Positions 16,778 to 25,949 of a stretch of 64,000 nt of DNA are shown here, in pieces. The DNA is taken from the NCBI RefSeq assembly GCF_900102215.1, contig NZ_FNBG01000001.1:62001-126000 (forward strand), in the 5' to 3' direction. The stretch comes from Fontibacillus panacisegetis. Lineage in GTDB: Bacteria > Bacillota > Bacilli > Paenibacillales > Paenibacillaceae. The position numbers were made by a program, and so were the translations under genes. A model generated the notes under the pieces. That model searched no databases and was not told the origin of the DNA. It saw nothing but the letters and a program-made list of their open reading frames with translations. Every line of letters begins with the position of its first letter. The first letter of the stretch is position 1.

Positions 16778-16818
16778 AAAAAAAGGCTGAGCCTTCGCAT
16801 GAACGAACTCAACCTTTT
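16778..16818 (-). terminator. Terminator-like hairpin just upstream of the bioY promoter
   Basis: On the minus strand AAAAGG-t-TGAG ... CTCA-g-CCTTTT forms a stem followed by a T run. It would insulate the bioY operon from readthrough. The only minus-strand gene upstream already has its own terminator at 16962-17009. Confidence 0.55.
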
Positions 16819-16834
16819 CTCGACTCAATTATTT

Positions 16835-16954
16835 ATGACAAAATCCCTTTGGCAGCATGACGTGGATGTGCATTTACGTGCAATTGATAACTTGCCGTAT
16901 GGGAGAAGCTACTTATTTATTGACCACTACAAACAAGAAAAATTAATGCTGTGA
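16835..16954 (+). CDS. Possible 39-residue small protein, unknown
   Basis: An ATG frame encodes 39 residues (starts MTKSLWQHDVDVHLRAI, contains NLPYGRSYLFIDHY). I do not recognise it. No ribosome site is visible and it lies between two terminator-like hairpins, so it may be chance or a relic. Confidence 0.15.
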   Translation: MTKSLWQHDVDVHLRAIDNLPYGRSYLFIDHYKQEKLML

Positions 16955-16961
16955 ATTAACT

Positions 16962-17009
16962 AAATAAAGATCAGGTTGGCCCTTGAACAAGGCTACCTGA
17001 TCTTTATTT
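16962..17009 (-). terminator. Terminator after the helicase gene
   Basis: A long inverted repeat AATAAAGATCAGGT ... ACCTGATCTTTATT begins at the base after the stop codon at 17010, with T runs in both directions. It ends the three-gene TerB/ATPase/helicase operon. Confidence 0.85.
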
Positions 17010-19187
17010 TTACAACAAACTTTTCCGCAGTCCTTTCAAATCCAATCCATCCGTCGCAAACGCTTGCCGAACTAACTCTGGAGCAACGAATTCATCGTAT
17101 TTCCCAAGGTAGGGCGCTTCATCTGGCACTAATAGACTTTCTTCATTACTTTGATTGCATTCGCTCATGATTTCATGAATTAAGGTCTGGGCGTCACTTT
17201 TACCGGATACGATCATATAATAAGGCTCCATCGGAATAACCGTTCTTAAGGCTAGCCGTTCTGACAGCTTATGCTTCAATAAACGCTCCAATGTTCGGAA
17301 TTGTTTACTGCCCACCCATGGTAATACAAAAAGCGAGTCCCCACCCGCGGGTAAAACGATCTGCCTGGCTAATCCGGTTTCTCTGGCAAGACGTCGAGCT
17401 CTTTCCAGCCGATTAACGGCTTGCGGAGACAGATAAGGGTAAATGGTATGCTCGCTTAGCACCTCTCTCATCTTTTTCACTACTGAGGTATGAATATCTC
17501 CTCCTGAACCAATCCAAAGCGTGTCCACTTTTCCTATGGCAGGCTTCACATACACCGCCTTATGCTTCGCATCTACTTCTACCACCTTCCAGAGCTTCCC
17601 GGCAAGTGTAAAGCAGTAACCTGGAGGTGGGACGGTTGTGATCGAGCCAATCTCTTCAGAACCATTGTATACTGAATGCTCTTCATCATCCTTAAACACG
17701 GCATAGAAGCGGAAATTGTTTATGATTTTCTCCCCGGTCAGGCCGACGATCAATGCCTTTTCTTCTGTCCACTGAATATGGTCAGTCTGAATGAGATAGT
17801 TCAGAAAGACTTTGTACTGATCCGGGCTTACTTGATTAAATGAAGGCAGCGACAACACCGATCTGGCGAGATCATCCGGCTCTGCCTCCCCTATGCTTTT
17901 TAATATACTCATCGTCTGATGATACATGGTTCCTATGGGCATTTGCCGAACGTCCACAGGCTCGACCCATTTGGTCTGAATGTACAATTCAATGACAGCG
18001 ATCGCTCGAAGCAAGGTCCAAGGCATTCTGGCGGGAAGTGGAGCTTCTTCGTCCTCCGTCTCCTCAATGACGAAGAGCATTTCGGACGCCGTATCCTCAC
18101 GTCTGCCGGAACGCCCCATTCTTTGAACAAAGCTCGACGCGCTGTATGGCGCACCAAGCTGGACAACTCTTTCAAGCTCACCCAGATCAATACCAAGCTC
18201 CAATGTGAGTGTCGCTGCGGCTACTGCTGGACCTGACCCGCTTTTCAGCGCGTTCTCAGCCTCTTCTCTCAGCATCGCCGAAATACTTCCATGATGCACA
18301 TAATAGACATCCGGTTGATGTCGTTTTGCTGCGACTCTCCTCATCTCCAAGGTGACCAGCTCCGCATCAGAACGGCTATTGGTAAAGATCAGAGCTTTCT
18401 TCAAATGCGTGCTATCGTAAATATACTCATTGTATGCTTTTCGAGCGTTCTGCAAATGTTCTGCTTGTTCCTCATCACGTGCGTCGGGTAAAGAAAAATG
18501 ATCTACACGCAGACGAAGCTTGCGCCCTCCTGGTGAAGTAGCTACCTCAACCTGTTGTGGGCTGCCAGCGCCCAGCCATGCCTTTGCTGACTCATAATCG
18601 CTAAGCGTTGCCGATAGCCCGATGCGTCGCGGCTTAGCTCCAGTCATTACTTCGATCCGTGCAATCTGGCTTAACACTTGAATGCCTCGATCCACCCCCA
18701 TAAAAGCGTGAACCTCATCGATAATGATATATCGCAAGTCTTTAAATAAAGCCGGAATCGCATTTGGCCGATTCATAAGAAGCCCTTCAAGAGATTCAGG
18801 TGTGATTTGCAGTAAACCGGAAGGATTTCTCACCAGTTTGCTTTTTTCAGTCTGAGACACATCTCCATGCCAATGCCACACCGGAATACGAGATTCCTTA
18901 AGCAAATCCTTCAGCCTTTCAAATTGGTCATTGATTAACGCTTTTAGAGGCCCGATATACAATATCCCAACTGAGCTAGAGGGCCGTTCATACAGCTCGG
19001 TTAAGGCAGGAAAAAAAGCAGCCTCCGTTTTTCCCGAAGCCGTTCCAGAAGCAATTAACAGGTGATGAGGAGTTTCAAAACATACCCGGCACGCTTCAAC
19101 CTGAACCGCCCGCAAAGTATCCCATTTCCGCTTGTAAATAAACTCCTGAATAAAGGGTGCTAGTCTATAGAACGGATTCGTACTCAT
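17010..19187 (-). CDS. Lhr/BrxHI-like DEAD/DEAH-box helicase
   Basis: 725 residues of a superfamily 2 helicase. The ATPase motifs run in order: Walker A LIASGTASGKTEA, YIGPLKALINDQ, LQITPESLE, DEVH (IIIDEVHAF), SAT (GLSATLSDYE), then in RecA-2 FTNSRSDAEL, LELGIDLGELERVVQLG and QRMGRSGRR. About 300 further residues include a winged-helix-like region and a C-terminal domain, as in Lhr-type and BREX BrxHI helicases. It is third in an operon whose starts and stops overlap by four bases. With the BrxD-like ATPase it resembles the brxD-brxHI pair of some BREX systems, but no PglZ, PglX or BrxC gene is in view. Confidence 0.85.
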   Translation of the reverse strand: MSTNPFYRLAPFIQEFIYKRKWDTLRAVQVEACRVCFETPHHLLIASGTASGKTEAAFFPALTELYERPSSSVGILYIGPLKALINDQFERLKDLLKESRIPVWHWHGDVSQTEKSKLVRNPSGLLQITPESLEGLLMNRPNAIPALFKDLRYIIIDEVHAFMGVDRGIQVLSQIARIEVMTGAKPRRIGLSATLSDYESAKAWLGAGSPQQVEVATSPGGRKLRLRVDHFSLPDARDEEQAEHLQNARKAYNEYIYDSTHLKKALIFTNSRSDAELVTLEMRRVAAKRHQPDVYYVHHGSISAMLREEAENALKSGSGPAVAAATLTLELGIDLGELERVVQLGAPYSASSFVQRMGRSGRREDTASEMLFVIEETEDEEAPLPARMPWTLLRAIAVIELYIQTKWVEPVDVRQMPIGTMYHQTMSILKSIGEAEPDDLARSVLSLPSFNQVSPDQYKVFLNYLIQTDHIQWTEEKALIVGLTGEKIINNFRFYAVFKDDEEHSVYNGSEEIGSITTVPPPGYCFTLAGKLWKVVEVDAKHKAVYVKPAIGKVDTLWIGSGGDIHTSVVKKMREVLSEHTIYPYLSPQAVNRLERARRLARETGLARQIVLPAGGDSLFVLPWVGSKQFRTLERLLKHKLSERLALRTVIPMEPYYMIVSGKSDAQTLIHEIMSECNQSNEESLLVPDEAPYLGKYDEFVAPELVRQAFATDGLDLKGLRKSLL

Positions 19188-20503
19188 AATTCAAACTCCG
19201 TCAAAAAATCATCCACTTCATCGCGATTGGCTTCCTCAGGTATACTAACTTGCTCACCTACAAGCTGTTCAAAGGATGCCTCCGGATTTTGATGCAATGT
19301 ATGCAGAATGTCCATAAAATCACGAATCACTTCACGTGGTGTAAGCAGCTGTTCCGCACCTAATCTACCAACCGCTGTCTCCATAAAATAGATCATGTTC
19401 TGATTGCTGATCGAAGGCGTATAGCCAAAATGCTGGGCATGTATTTGAACAAGCTTTTGCAGTAAAATCAAAATTTCCTCATTGGAGAGCATTTCGAGCT
19501 TCAGGATAGGTCCTGTATAGTTCACATAACCATTTCCGGCAAACCGTCCTTCAATCAGACGCGAACGAAGGGCTTCGTAGCTAAACAGCCCCCTTCTCTC
19601 ATCTTCGACAAATTGGGGGGTTCCGCCAACAAAGATACCTAGATGCTCTGCTTTTCCTTGCATAGTATCGTTAAACATCGTGAGCAGCTTTTCATAGTTG
19701 CTCTGGCGGGAAATACTGTTCGTGATTTTGTACAAATTAACGGCTTCATCGATAAAAATTAGCAAACCTTTATAGCCAATTCGTGCTGTGAACTCTGACC
19801 ATAGCTTCATGTAGTCATACCAGTTCTCATCATCGATGATCACACCGACATTCAATTCTTTTTTTGCCTCTGTTTTGGTAGGAAATTCCCCGCGTAACCA
19901 CCGAAGAGCAGCCTGCTTTTGATCGTCATCGGCGAGCTTATATCCATTCCAGTAAAGGGCTAATACCTTCGCAAAATCAAAGCCATGAACCATATTCTGC
20001 ATTTCTGCTGTAACCGTAAAAATTCGCTGCTCCACCTCAACGTTTAAAGCAGGATCATTGGGGCGCAACACCTGCTCTTTCATAACCTCTTGCTGTAAGG
20101 CCGCATACCATTTTTGCAAAATCGATTCCAGAGCCCCTCCGTCAGGACGAGTCTTTGTAGACAAGTGTGTCATGAGTTCCCGATAAGTTGCCAGCCCCTG
20201 TCCTTTAGTACCGACCAGTCTGCGTTCAGGAGACAAATCCGCATCTGCAACTACAAAATCCCGATCCATCGCATAGTTGCGAATCGTCTGAAGCAAGAAG
20301 CTTTTACCGCTTCCATAACGACCAACGATGAATTTAAACGCAGCTCCGCCCTCTGCAATATTGTCCATATCTCTTAAAATAGACTCTACTTCCACTCTGC
20401 GCCCAACCGCGATATGCTCCAGACCCACGCGAGGTACAACACCGGCAGTCAGTGAGTTGACAAGCGCTGTTGTGAGCCGCTTTGGTATTTTCACTTCATT
20501 CAT
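19184..20503 (-). CDS. BrxD-like ATP-binding protein (DUF2791)
   Basis: 439 residues from the ATG at 20503, which overlaps the TerB-N gene stop by four bases (AAAGG nine bases upstream). The P-loop is FIVGRYGSGKSFLLQTIRNY and the Walker B is YKGLLIFIDEAVNLY; an arginine-finger-like region follows (ALRSRLIEGRF). This is the DUF2791 family, the ATPase called BrxD in some BREX loci, an ORC/STAND-like AAA+ P-loop protein. It probably loads or drives the helicase encoded immediately downstream. Confidence 0.8.
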   Translation of the reverse strand: MNEVKIPKRLTTALVNSLTAGVVPRVGLEHIAVGRRVEVESILRDMDNIAEGGAAFKFIVGRYGSGKSFLLQTIRNYAMDRDFVVADADLSPERRLVGTKGQGLATYRELMTHLSTKTRPDGGALESILQKWYAALQQEVMKEQVLRPNDPALNVEVEQRIFTVTAEMQNMVHGFDFAKVLALYWNGYKLADDDQKQAALRWLRGEFPTKTEAKKELNVGVIIDDENWYDYMKLWSEFTARIGYKGLLIFIDEAVNLYKITNSISRQSNYEKLLTMFNDTMQGKAEHLGIFVGGTPQFVEDERRGLFSYEALRSRLIEGRFAGNGYVNYTGPILKLEMLSNEEILILLQKLVQIHAQHFGYTPSISNQNMIYFMETAVGRLGAEQLLTPREVIRDFMDILHTLHQNPEASFEQLVGEQVSIPEEANRDEVDDFLTEFEL

Positions 20504-22029
20504 GAGGACCATCCTTTCAGATTCTCAAAATAATCCGTATATTCTTCAGCGATACGATCCCCGTCAATAACAAGGTCACCGATCGTTTCCATTGCAAGGC
20601 TGTTAATGTCATCGATTATGAGCTCCGGCATCGTACCATATGTTTCAGCCACACGCTCTAGCTGAACAGTCGCAGAAGCGCTAATCATGGCACATAATGC
20701 CTCCAGCTGACATGGACTAAGCAAACTTGCGAACTGCGACCATTCCTCGTCCAGTTTGGAGGTATCCCAAACGATTTCGGCAGATTCACACTTCTGAGGG
20801 TCTATTTCAGGTTTTTCGAACTCCTCTTCTTCACTTGCATTCAACTGAGAAGCATCCTGCGTTTTGGTCGTATCCGCAGCCTTTTCCGGTTCCTCTTCAA
20901 TGGTAAGCATACTTCGCACATAATCGGTATCCTGCTGCAGCACAGCCAATTTGTCTTCATCTATTGTGATAACAGGCTCAGAAGCTACCTTCTGTGCGAA
21001 CTCCTTCTCCAGATATCGCTCAATCAAATGCTCAATTTCTTGCTCAAGGGATACACCCCTTAACCGCCCTTTAAAGCCTCTTAAATCCCTTAACTTATTC
21101 TCGGTGAATCTAATAATTTGAGTGATATATTCCCTAAGTGGAGCAATGCTTCGAATCGGTATTGTCTTAATAGTAATTGTTCTTCCATATAAAGTATTAT
21201 CATAAACCGCACTGTGATAAAGGTAGCGTTCGGTGATTTGTTCTTGACCTGGCGGGAATTTTTCGATCAGCTTCATTCCACATGTTTTTTGCAGATATGC
21301 ATCCACCATGACGACAATACGCGGAAGATACAAATCTAAATCGAGCTTACCGCTCTCCTGATAAAATTTGCTGCGACGAAGATCGTAGTCACTTAATGTT
21401 AAAAGAAGGTCCAAATATATCCGGGATGGCTGGTCTCTAAAAATTCTGAGTAGCTCCATATCCATTATTTCTCCTGAACATGTACCGCCAGATCGAGCAA
21501 GTATTTCAATTAAAGGCACTTCTAAAGAGTGGACTAACACAAAGTCAGAAATCCACTCCTTTAAATAACCATTCAATTGAGGATAATTACCGCCGTAAGC
21601 CTTCGATATCTTGTCCAACAGCTCATAACCGATCTTTGGATCACTCCACCCAATACCATTAATAAGCTCATATACATATATAAAAATATAGGACAGATCC
21701 GTCTTCGGATATCGTTCACTTCGTACCTCGGACCGCCAATAAAAATACCACTTCTGCTGTGAAGCAGTCATATGCTCATAAGTGGGCCAATAGCTCATAA
21801 ACGGTACAAAAGGCACAGACTCACCTTGTTCATTGACACATCTACGGGCCTCCTGAACAAAATGATGCTCGCGACTAGTAAATGGAACGGGGACCTCTAG
21901 TTTTGTAGCGGGGCTTGAGTCGGTAATTTTTCTCGGAGGTATGCTAATCCCTGGCTCCTCTACATACAAGTCTATCTCCGTGAAATTAATGGATCTTGAA
22001 TGGTACTCCATGCTTTTATCATTCCTCAT
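20500..22029 (-). CDS. TerB-N/TerB-C domain protein
   Basis: 509 residues. The N-terminal TerB-N region has its typical run (FMSYWPTYEHMTASQQKWYFYWRSEVR, then YIFIYVYELING, split here for length), about residues 75-130. A helical middle follows, then an acidic low-complexity linker (about 390-420), and a TerB-C-like end (SPCQLEALCAMI ... DIAEEYTDYFENL-like). TerB-N/TerB-C proteins have been predicted to act with helicases and ATPases in DNA-processing or stress modules. The first ATG (22029) lacks a clear ribosome site; an ATG six codons later is possible. It heads the three-gene operon. Confidence 0.75.
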   Translation of the reverse strand: MRNDKSMEYHSRSINFTEIDLYVEEPGISIPPRKITDSSPATKLEVPVPFTSREHHFVQEARRCVNEQGESVPFVPFMSYWPTYEHMTASQQKWYFYWRSEVRSERYPKTDLSYIFIYVYELINGIGWSDPKIGYELLDKISKAYGGNYPQLNGYLKEWISDFVLVHSLEVPLIEILARSGGTCSGEIMDMELLRIFRDQPSRIYLDLLLTLSDYDLRRSKFYQESGKLDLDLYLPRIVVMVDAYLQKTCGMKLIEKFPPGQEQITERYLYHSAVYDNTLYGRTITIKTIPIRSIAPLREYITQIIRFTENKLRDLRGFKGRLRGVSLEQEIEHLIERYLEKEFAQKVASEPVITIDEDKLAVLQQDTDYVRSMLTIEEEPEKAADTTKTQDASQLNASEEEEFEKPEIDPQKCESAEIVWDTSKLDEEWSQFASLLSPCQLEALCAMISASATVQLERVAETYGTMPELIIDDINSLAMETIGDLVIDGDRIAEEYTDYFENLKGWSS

Positions 22030-22124
22030 AGAATAAGGTTCGGTCGATTATTTATCCTATAGTATATCACAATCATTGCATATCTTACCGTTCTAAAAGA
22101 CTGGCGCGGATCTGTTCGGTTTGA

Positions 22125-22130
22125 TATAAT
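22125..22130 (+). promoter_or_regulatory. Possible -10 element of the antiporter leader
   Basis: TATAAT at 22125-22130 lies 50 bases before a leader terminator and 155 before the antiporter start. No good -35 is visible at the right distance, so this is tentative. Confidence 0.3.
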
Positions 22131-22179
22131 TCAATGAGGAAATTAGAAGCATAAAATTTAAAACGATTCAGCCTGGAGG

Positions 22180-22243
22180 AGCCTGTCACCAAGGAATTGC
22201 TATGTCGCATTGACATCATATTCCCTTGGTAACAGGCTTTTTT
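22180..22243 (+). terminator. Leader terminator upstream of the antiporter gene
   Basis: AGCCTGTCACCAAGG ... CCTTGGTAACAGGCT is a long stem (one mismatch) followed by six T residues, ending 42 bases before the antiporter start. Its position between a possible promoter and the gene suggests attenuation control. I do not recognise a known riboswitch in the preceding 50-100 bases. It could also end an upstream short RNA. Confidence 0.7.
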
Positions 22244-22284
22244 GTATCTAATTTTCTTATTTTTGCATAATAAACGGCAATAGG

Positions 22285-23439
22285 ATGGTGATTGATTTGT
22301 TGATTTTGGAGCTGGCTATTATTTTGCTTGCCTCGAAATTAGCCGGAGACCTGAGCGTAAGATTACGTCAGCCCGCGGTTCTAGGAAAATTGTTAATTGG
22401 TATTCTTCTTGGCCCGGCAGTTTTGGGTGTCATCAAGGGAACCGATATTCTCGAGGAAATTAGTCAAATTGGTGTAATTTTGCTCATGTTCATTGCTGGG
22501 CTGGAAACAGATGTAGATGAGTTTAAACGTACAGGAAAAGCCTCCTCTTACGTTGGTATTGCGGGAATTGTACTTCCGTTCGGGATGGGTTATTTAACGG
22601 GGATGCTGCTGGGTATGCCAGTTTTTGAAGCTATTTTCCTTGGACTTCTATTATCTGCCACAAGTGTGAGTATCTCAGTACAGGCATTAAAGGAAATGGG
22701 CAAGCTCAAATCCAGAGAAGGTACAACCATACTGGGTGCTGCGGTTATTGACGACGTTCTAGTAATCATTATTCTTGCTTTTGTCATGAGCTTCGTTGGC
22801 GGTGATGTAAATCTAGGGATGATTTTAGTAAAAAAGGTAGCATTTTTTGCGGTCGCACTGCTTGCAGGCTGGAAAATCGTTCCTTGGGTGCTCCGAAAGT
22901 TCGCCCCGCTTCGCGTTTCAGAAACGGTAATCTCTGCAGCGTTAATCATTTGCTTCCTGTTTGCATACATGGCTGAGTATGCTGGGGTGGCAGCCATTAT
23001 CGGCGCCTATCTGGCAGGAGTTGCAATTAGTATGACTGATTACAAGCATGAGGTAACCGAAAAAATCGAAACGATAGGTTATGCTGTTTTTGTCCCTGTT
23101 TTCTTTACTACAATCGGGATAAAAGTCGATTTCACAGGCATATCGTCCCAGTTAGCATTAATCGCAGGACTTAGTGTCCTTGCTGTTGCCACCAAGCTGC
23201 TCGGTTCTGCCTTTGGTGCTAGGGTTGCCGGCTTCGGATGGCGCAGCGCGTTAGGAATCGGTGCGGCAATGGTATCGCGAGGAGAGGTCGCCTTGATTAT
23301 AGCTGCAATCGGTCAGGAAGCCGAATTGCTCACCCAAGACATGTTCGCTGTGATTGTAATTGTTGTCCTGATCACTACAATCGTCACTCCTCCAATGATG
23401 AAGCTGTTTTTTGCTGAAAAAAAAGAGAGTCGCAGTTAA
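22285..23439 (+). CDS. Cation/proton antiporter, CPA2 (KefB-like) family
   Basis: 384 residues with 12-13 hydrophobic segments. CPA2 features include RQPAVLGKLLIGILLGPAVLG, the LLMFIAGLETD motif, LLLSATSVSISVQALKEMG and VIDDVLVIIILAFV, where the adjacent Asp pair is the ion-binding site. There is no C-terminal TrkA-N domain, so it is the short form found in Bacillus and Paenibacillus (Na+ or K+/H+ exchange). A terminator-bearing leader precedes it and a shared terminator follows. Confidence 0.85.
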   Translation: MVIDLLILELAIILLASKLAGDLSVRLRQPAVLGKLLIGILLGPAVLGVIKGTDILEEISQIGVILLMFIAGLETDVDEFKRTGKASSYVGIAGIVLPFGMGYLTGMLLGMPVFEAIFLGLLLSATSVSISVQALKEMGKLKSREGTTILGAAVIDDVLVIIILAFVMSFVGGDVNLGMILVKKVAFFAVALLAGWKIVPWVLRKFAPLRVSETVISAALIICFLFAYMAEYAGVAAIIGAYLAGVAISMTDYKHEVTEKIETIGYAVFVPVFFTTIGIKVDFTGISSQLALIAGLSVLAVATKLLGSAFGARVAGFGWRSALGIGAAMVSRGEVALIIAAIGQEAELLTQDMFAVIVIVVLITTIVTPPMMKLFFAEKKESRS

Positions 23440-23458
23440 AGCGCCTCTCTTTTTTAGC
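23418..23458. terminator. Bidirectional terminator between antiporter and alkC-like gene
   Basis: AAAAAAGAGAG ... CTCTCTTTTTT flanks the antiporter stop codon, with A and T runs on both sides. It can serve the convergent genes on both strands. Confidence 0.75.
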
Positions 23459-23465
23459 TAAATTA

Positions 23466-24581
23466 TTAACTGAAATGTGCATTTATTAGCAGCAATTGTG
23501 TATGAGCTACTTCCTGACCATTGACCAGCAAAACAATTTTGTGCTGTCCAGGATAATGACGACGTGTTGTCAGATCAGCCCAGCGATGGGTTCTTGATGC
23601 CTGTAAATGTGAACCCCCATCCACCGTTTTATCTGATAATAGAAACTTTTTGCGCGACACTTTGCCGCTAGATTTCACGAAGTCGATTCCATATTCGATC
23701 CGAATACGAACAGGCTCCCCTTCTCGTACATAAATTTCATACTGAAGCTCAGAGCTATCCCCGATTTGAACTTGGATGGGATTAACTGCTATGGTTGCTT
23801 TTTGCGTAAGAGCCGACCCATCCTTAGTGTCAGCGTATCCAAACAATTTCATCACTTCAGGCTCCGCTGAACGGATCAAAGTTCGGCATGCATGACGAAC
23901 GATCCAATCTGTGTGAGGATGTTTACCCATCCAGCGTTGAGCGATATCGATCACAATATTGGGGTGGTCTTTGGCAATGTCGTTCAGGTTATTTGCTACG
24001 CTTTTTCGAACATACAGTGAAGAATCCTCTTTCAATAACTCCAATACTAACAAAATAGGCGCAGGATCTTGTTTAAACATCGTTAATGCTTGCCCCCATG
24101 GCAAACGAGGACGACATCCTTCACTTGCAAGACGTCTTATGTGCTCATTTGAGCTCTCAGCCCAACGAAGCATTTGCTTCATCATCCGCTCAGGATCATG
24201 AATAATAAAAGGTCTTACCGCAAACTCAGCAGAGGAATGCTGCGTAAATGTTTCCAATGCTCTCATAGATAGCTCCCAATGCTGATCATCTTGCCCAAAT
24301 ACCTCAACAAAGTCAGGTAATATCAAATAAGGGAATCCAGAGCAGGAATTGTGAACCACTAACAATATCTCAATAGCTTCTTCATACTTAACAGGCAAGC
24401 ATTCCTTTAGCGAACAAGTAATTTTCCGAATCCGTCCTTTAAGCTCAAGTTCTTGCCATCCGTCAGCAAATACCTTCTGTACAAAATCTTCTATGCTGAA
24501 CGATGGATACACCGCTTTTATTGTCCGTCCGAATTGTTCTAGAAAGTCTTGACTATACATGTTTTTCAGTGGTTCTGCCAT
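23466..24581 (-). CDS. AlkC-type DNA alkylation repair HEAT-repeat glycosylase
   Basis: 371 residues. Residues 1-260 are HEAT-like helical repeats of the AlkC/AlkD superfamily, with ASEGCRPRLPWGQAL and YVRKSVANNLNDIAKDHP, hallmark segments of the DNA-facing repeats. Residues about 265-370 are beta-rich with an Ig-like look (SSELQYEIYVREGEPVRIRI ... GQHKIVLLVNGQE), as reported for an AlkC subgroup with an added DNA-contacting Ig-like domain. The enzymes excise N3- and N7-alkylated bases without base flipping. Length fits the Ig-bearing form. It is a single gene on the minus strand. Confidence 0.8.
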   Translation of the reverse strand: MAEPLKNMYSQDFLEQFGRTIKAVYPSFSIEDFVQKVFADGWQELELKGRIRKITCSLKECLPVKYEEAIEILLVVHNSCSGFPYLILPDFVEVFGQDDQHWELSMRALETFTQHSSAEFAVRPFIIHDPERMMKQMLRWAESSNEHIRRLASEGCRPRLPWGQALTMFKQDPAPILLVLELLKEDSSLYVRKSVANNLNDIAKDHPNIVIDIAQRWMGKHPHTDWIVRHACRTLIRSAEPEVMKLFGYADTKDGSALTQKATIAVNPIQVQIGDSSELQYEIYVREGEPVRIRIEYGIDFVKSSGKVSRKKFLLSDKTVDGGSHLQASRTHRWADLTTRRHYPGQHKIVLLVNGQEVAHTQLLLINAHFS

Positions 24582-24748
24582 TTATTGATCTCCTTCTCTC
24601 CGGTTCTATGTACCAATATTATTCCAGATATCCTCTAGTAAAAGCAATGGAAGTAGTATGCTTCACAATAATTAATATGATTAATAAATCTATATTGATA
24701 ATAGTATTACGGACTGTTTACCTTACGAACGCAAAGTAATTAACATGA

Positions 24749-25648
24749 TTAATTCATCACGTTAATTATTTTAGAGTCTTTATATTCTTGTATCTGAGGA
24801 TAAGCAATTCCATACAATATGACCACTATTCCGAACCATTGTAACCAGGTTACTTGCTCATGAAGGACGATAACTGAAGCAGTAACTGCTACAGGAAATT
24901 CACCCGCGCTAAGAATGCTAGCCAGCCCGGAATTTATTTTGGGTGCACCCAGGGCAAACAGCAGTACAGGTAACACTGCTCCAAATATGCCTAGAACTAA
25001 ACCATACAACCATAATCCATCATCCAGGGAAACCGTAAATACTTTTTGGGGTGTGAACATGATAAGAAGCAGTAATAAGCTGCCTGTTGTTACCAAAAAG
25101 CTGCGTGTAAGCAAAGGGATTTCAGTTTCGACTCTTCCGCTGAAAAATATAAAAAGGGCCATCATAAGCGCCGAACCCAAACCAAACAATACTCCTGCAA
25201 GATCAAGGTGCAAATCACTACCTCCGATAACACCGCCTGCAAGAATCGTTCCTACTAATAATATGATGACAGACCACAAAGTGGCTCTGGAAGGCCGTTT
25301 TCTGGTCACAATGGTTTCGATCACTACACCGATCCAAGTAAATTGAAAGAGCAGCACTACTGCTATAGAAGCCGGAAGACTTTGTAAGGAGAGATAATAA
25401 AAATATCCAGTTAAACAGGTACACGCACCCACACCAGCAAGACGCATGAACTGCTTAAAGCTCACTTTATGTCTGGAGAAAATCAGCATTAAAATCAACA
25501 TGATCGTCCATCCAAACCCATACTGCCCCGCCATTACCTCATGCAGCACAAATCCTTCATTGTAGGCAATTTTTACGATAGTCGATAAAATACCAAACGA
25601 ACACGCCCCTAAAAATACGTAAAGAGAGTTTTTCAAAAGCTGCAACAA
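24749..25648 (-). CDS. EamA/DMT superfamily permease
   Basis: 299 residues with about ten hydrophobic helices in two EamA halves. The first half has ITVLLFQFTWIGVVIETI-type helices and the second ends with GVVIVLYGIAYPQIQEY-type residues. DMT proteins export metabolites or amino acids; no substrate can be given. A long hairpin followed by T-rich sequence lies in the leader 25 bases upstream (25673-25717). Confidence 0.8.
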   Translation of the reverse strand: MLQLLKNSLYVFLGACSFGILSTIVKIAYNEGFVLHEVMAGQYGFGWTIMLILMLIFSRHKVSFKQFMRLAGVGACTCLTGYFYYLSLQSLPASIAVVLLFQFTWIGVVIETIVTRKRPSRATLWSVIILLVGTILAGGVIGGSDLHLDLAGVLFGLGSALMMALFIFFSGRVETEIPLLTRSFLVTTGSLLLLLIMFTPQKVFTVSLDDGLWLYGLVLGIFGAVLPVLLFALGAPKINSGLASILSAGEFPVAVTASVIVLHEQVTWLQWFGIVVILYGIAYPQIQEYKDSKIINVMN

Positions 25649-25672
25649 GATATACTACCTCCTAAAATAATA

Positions 25673-25717
25673 AAACCACTTCATTGTTTTGGATTCCAGA
25701 AAACAATAAAGTGGTTG
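25673..25717 (-). terminator. Leader hairpin upstream of the EamA permease
   Basis: AACCACTT-c-ATTGTTTT and AAAACAAT-a-AAGTGGTT surround the loop GGATTCCAG. On the minus strand it is followed by TTTTATTATTTT and lies 25 bases before the start, so it may act as an attenuator. It is nearly the same as the hairpin at 26904-26952. The rest of the 301-base gap holds only the DUF2935 terminator. Confidence 0.6.
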
Positions 25718-25906
25718 TGTTTAATATTTCATATTTATTTTTTACGAAAAGTATATCATAAATCTATAATAGTGTGCAGTACTAATACATGCCATAACAA
25801 TTTCAATTCCTGAAGCACTTCCTTATAGGTTCTCCGATCATGTGCTCTAATTATGAACTGTCAGCTATGATACTAAATCAAGTTGTTCTTGTAGATGAAA
25901 TTATTA

Positions 25907-25938
25907 GCAAAAAAATAAAAGGAGCTTAAATGCTCCTT
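25907..25938 (-). terminator. Terminator after the DUF2935 gene
   Basis: On the minus strand AAGGAGC-attta-GCTCCTT followed by TTATTTTTTT, 12 bases beyond the stop at 25950. Confidence 0.8.
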
Positions 25939-25949
25939 CATTTTTATGA

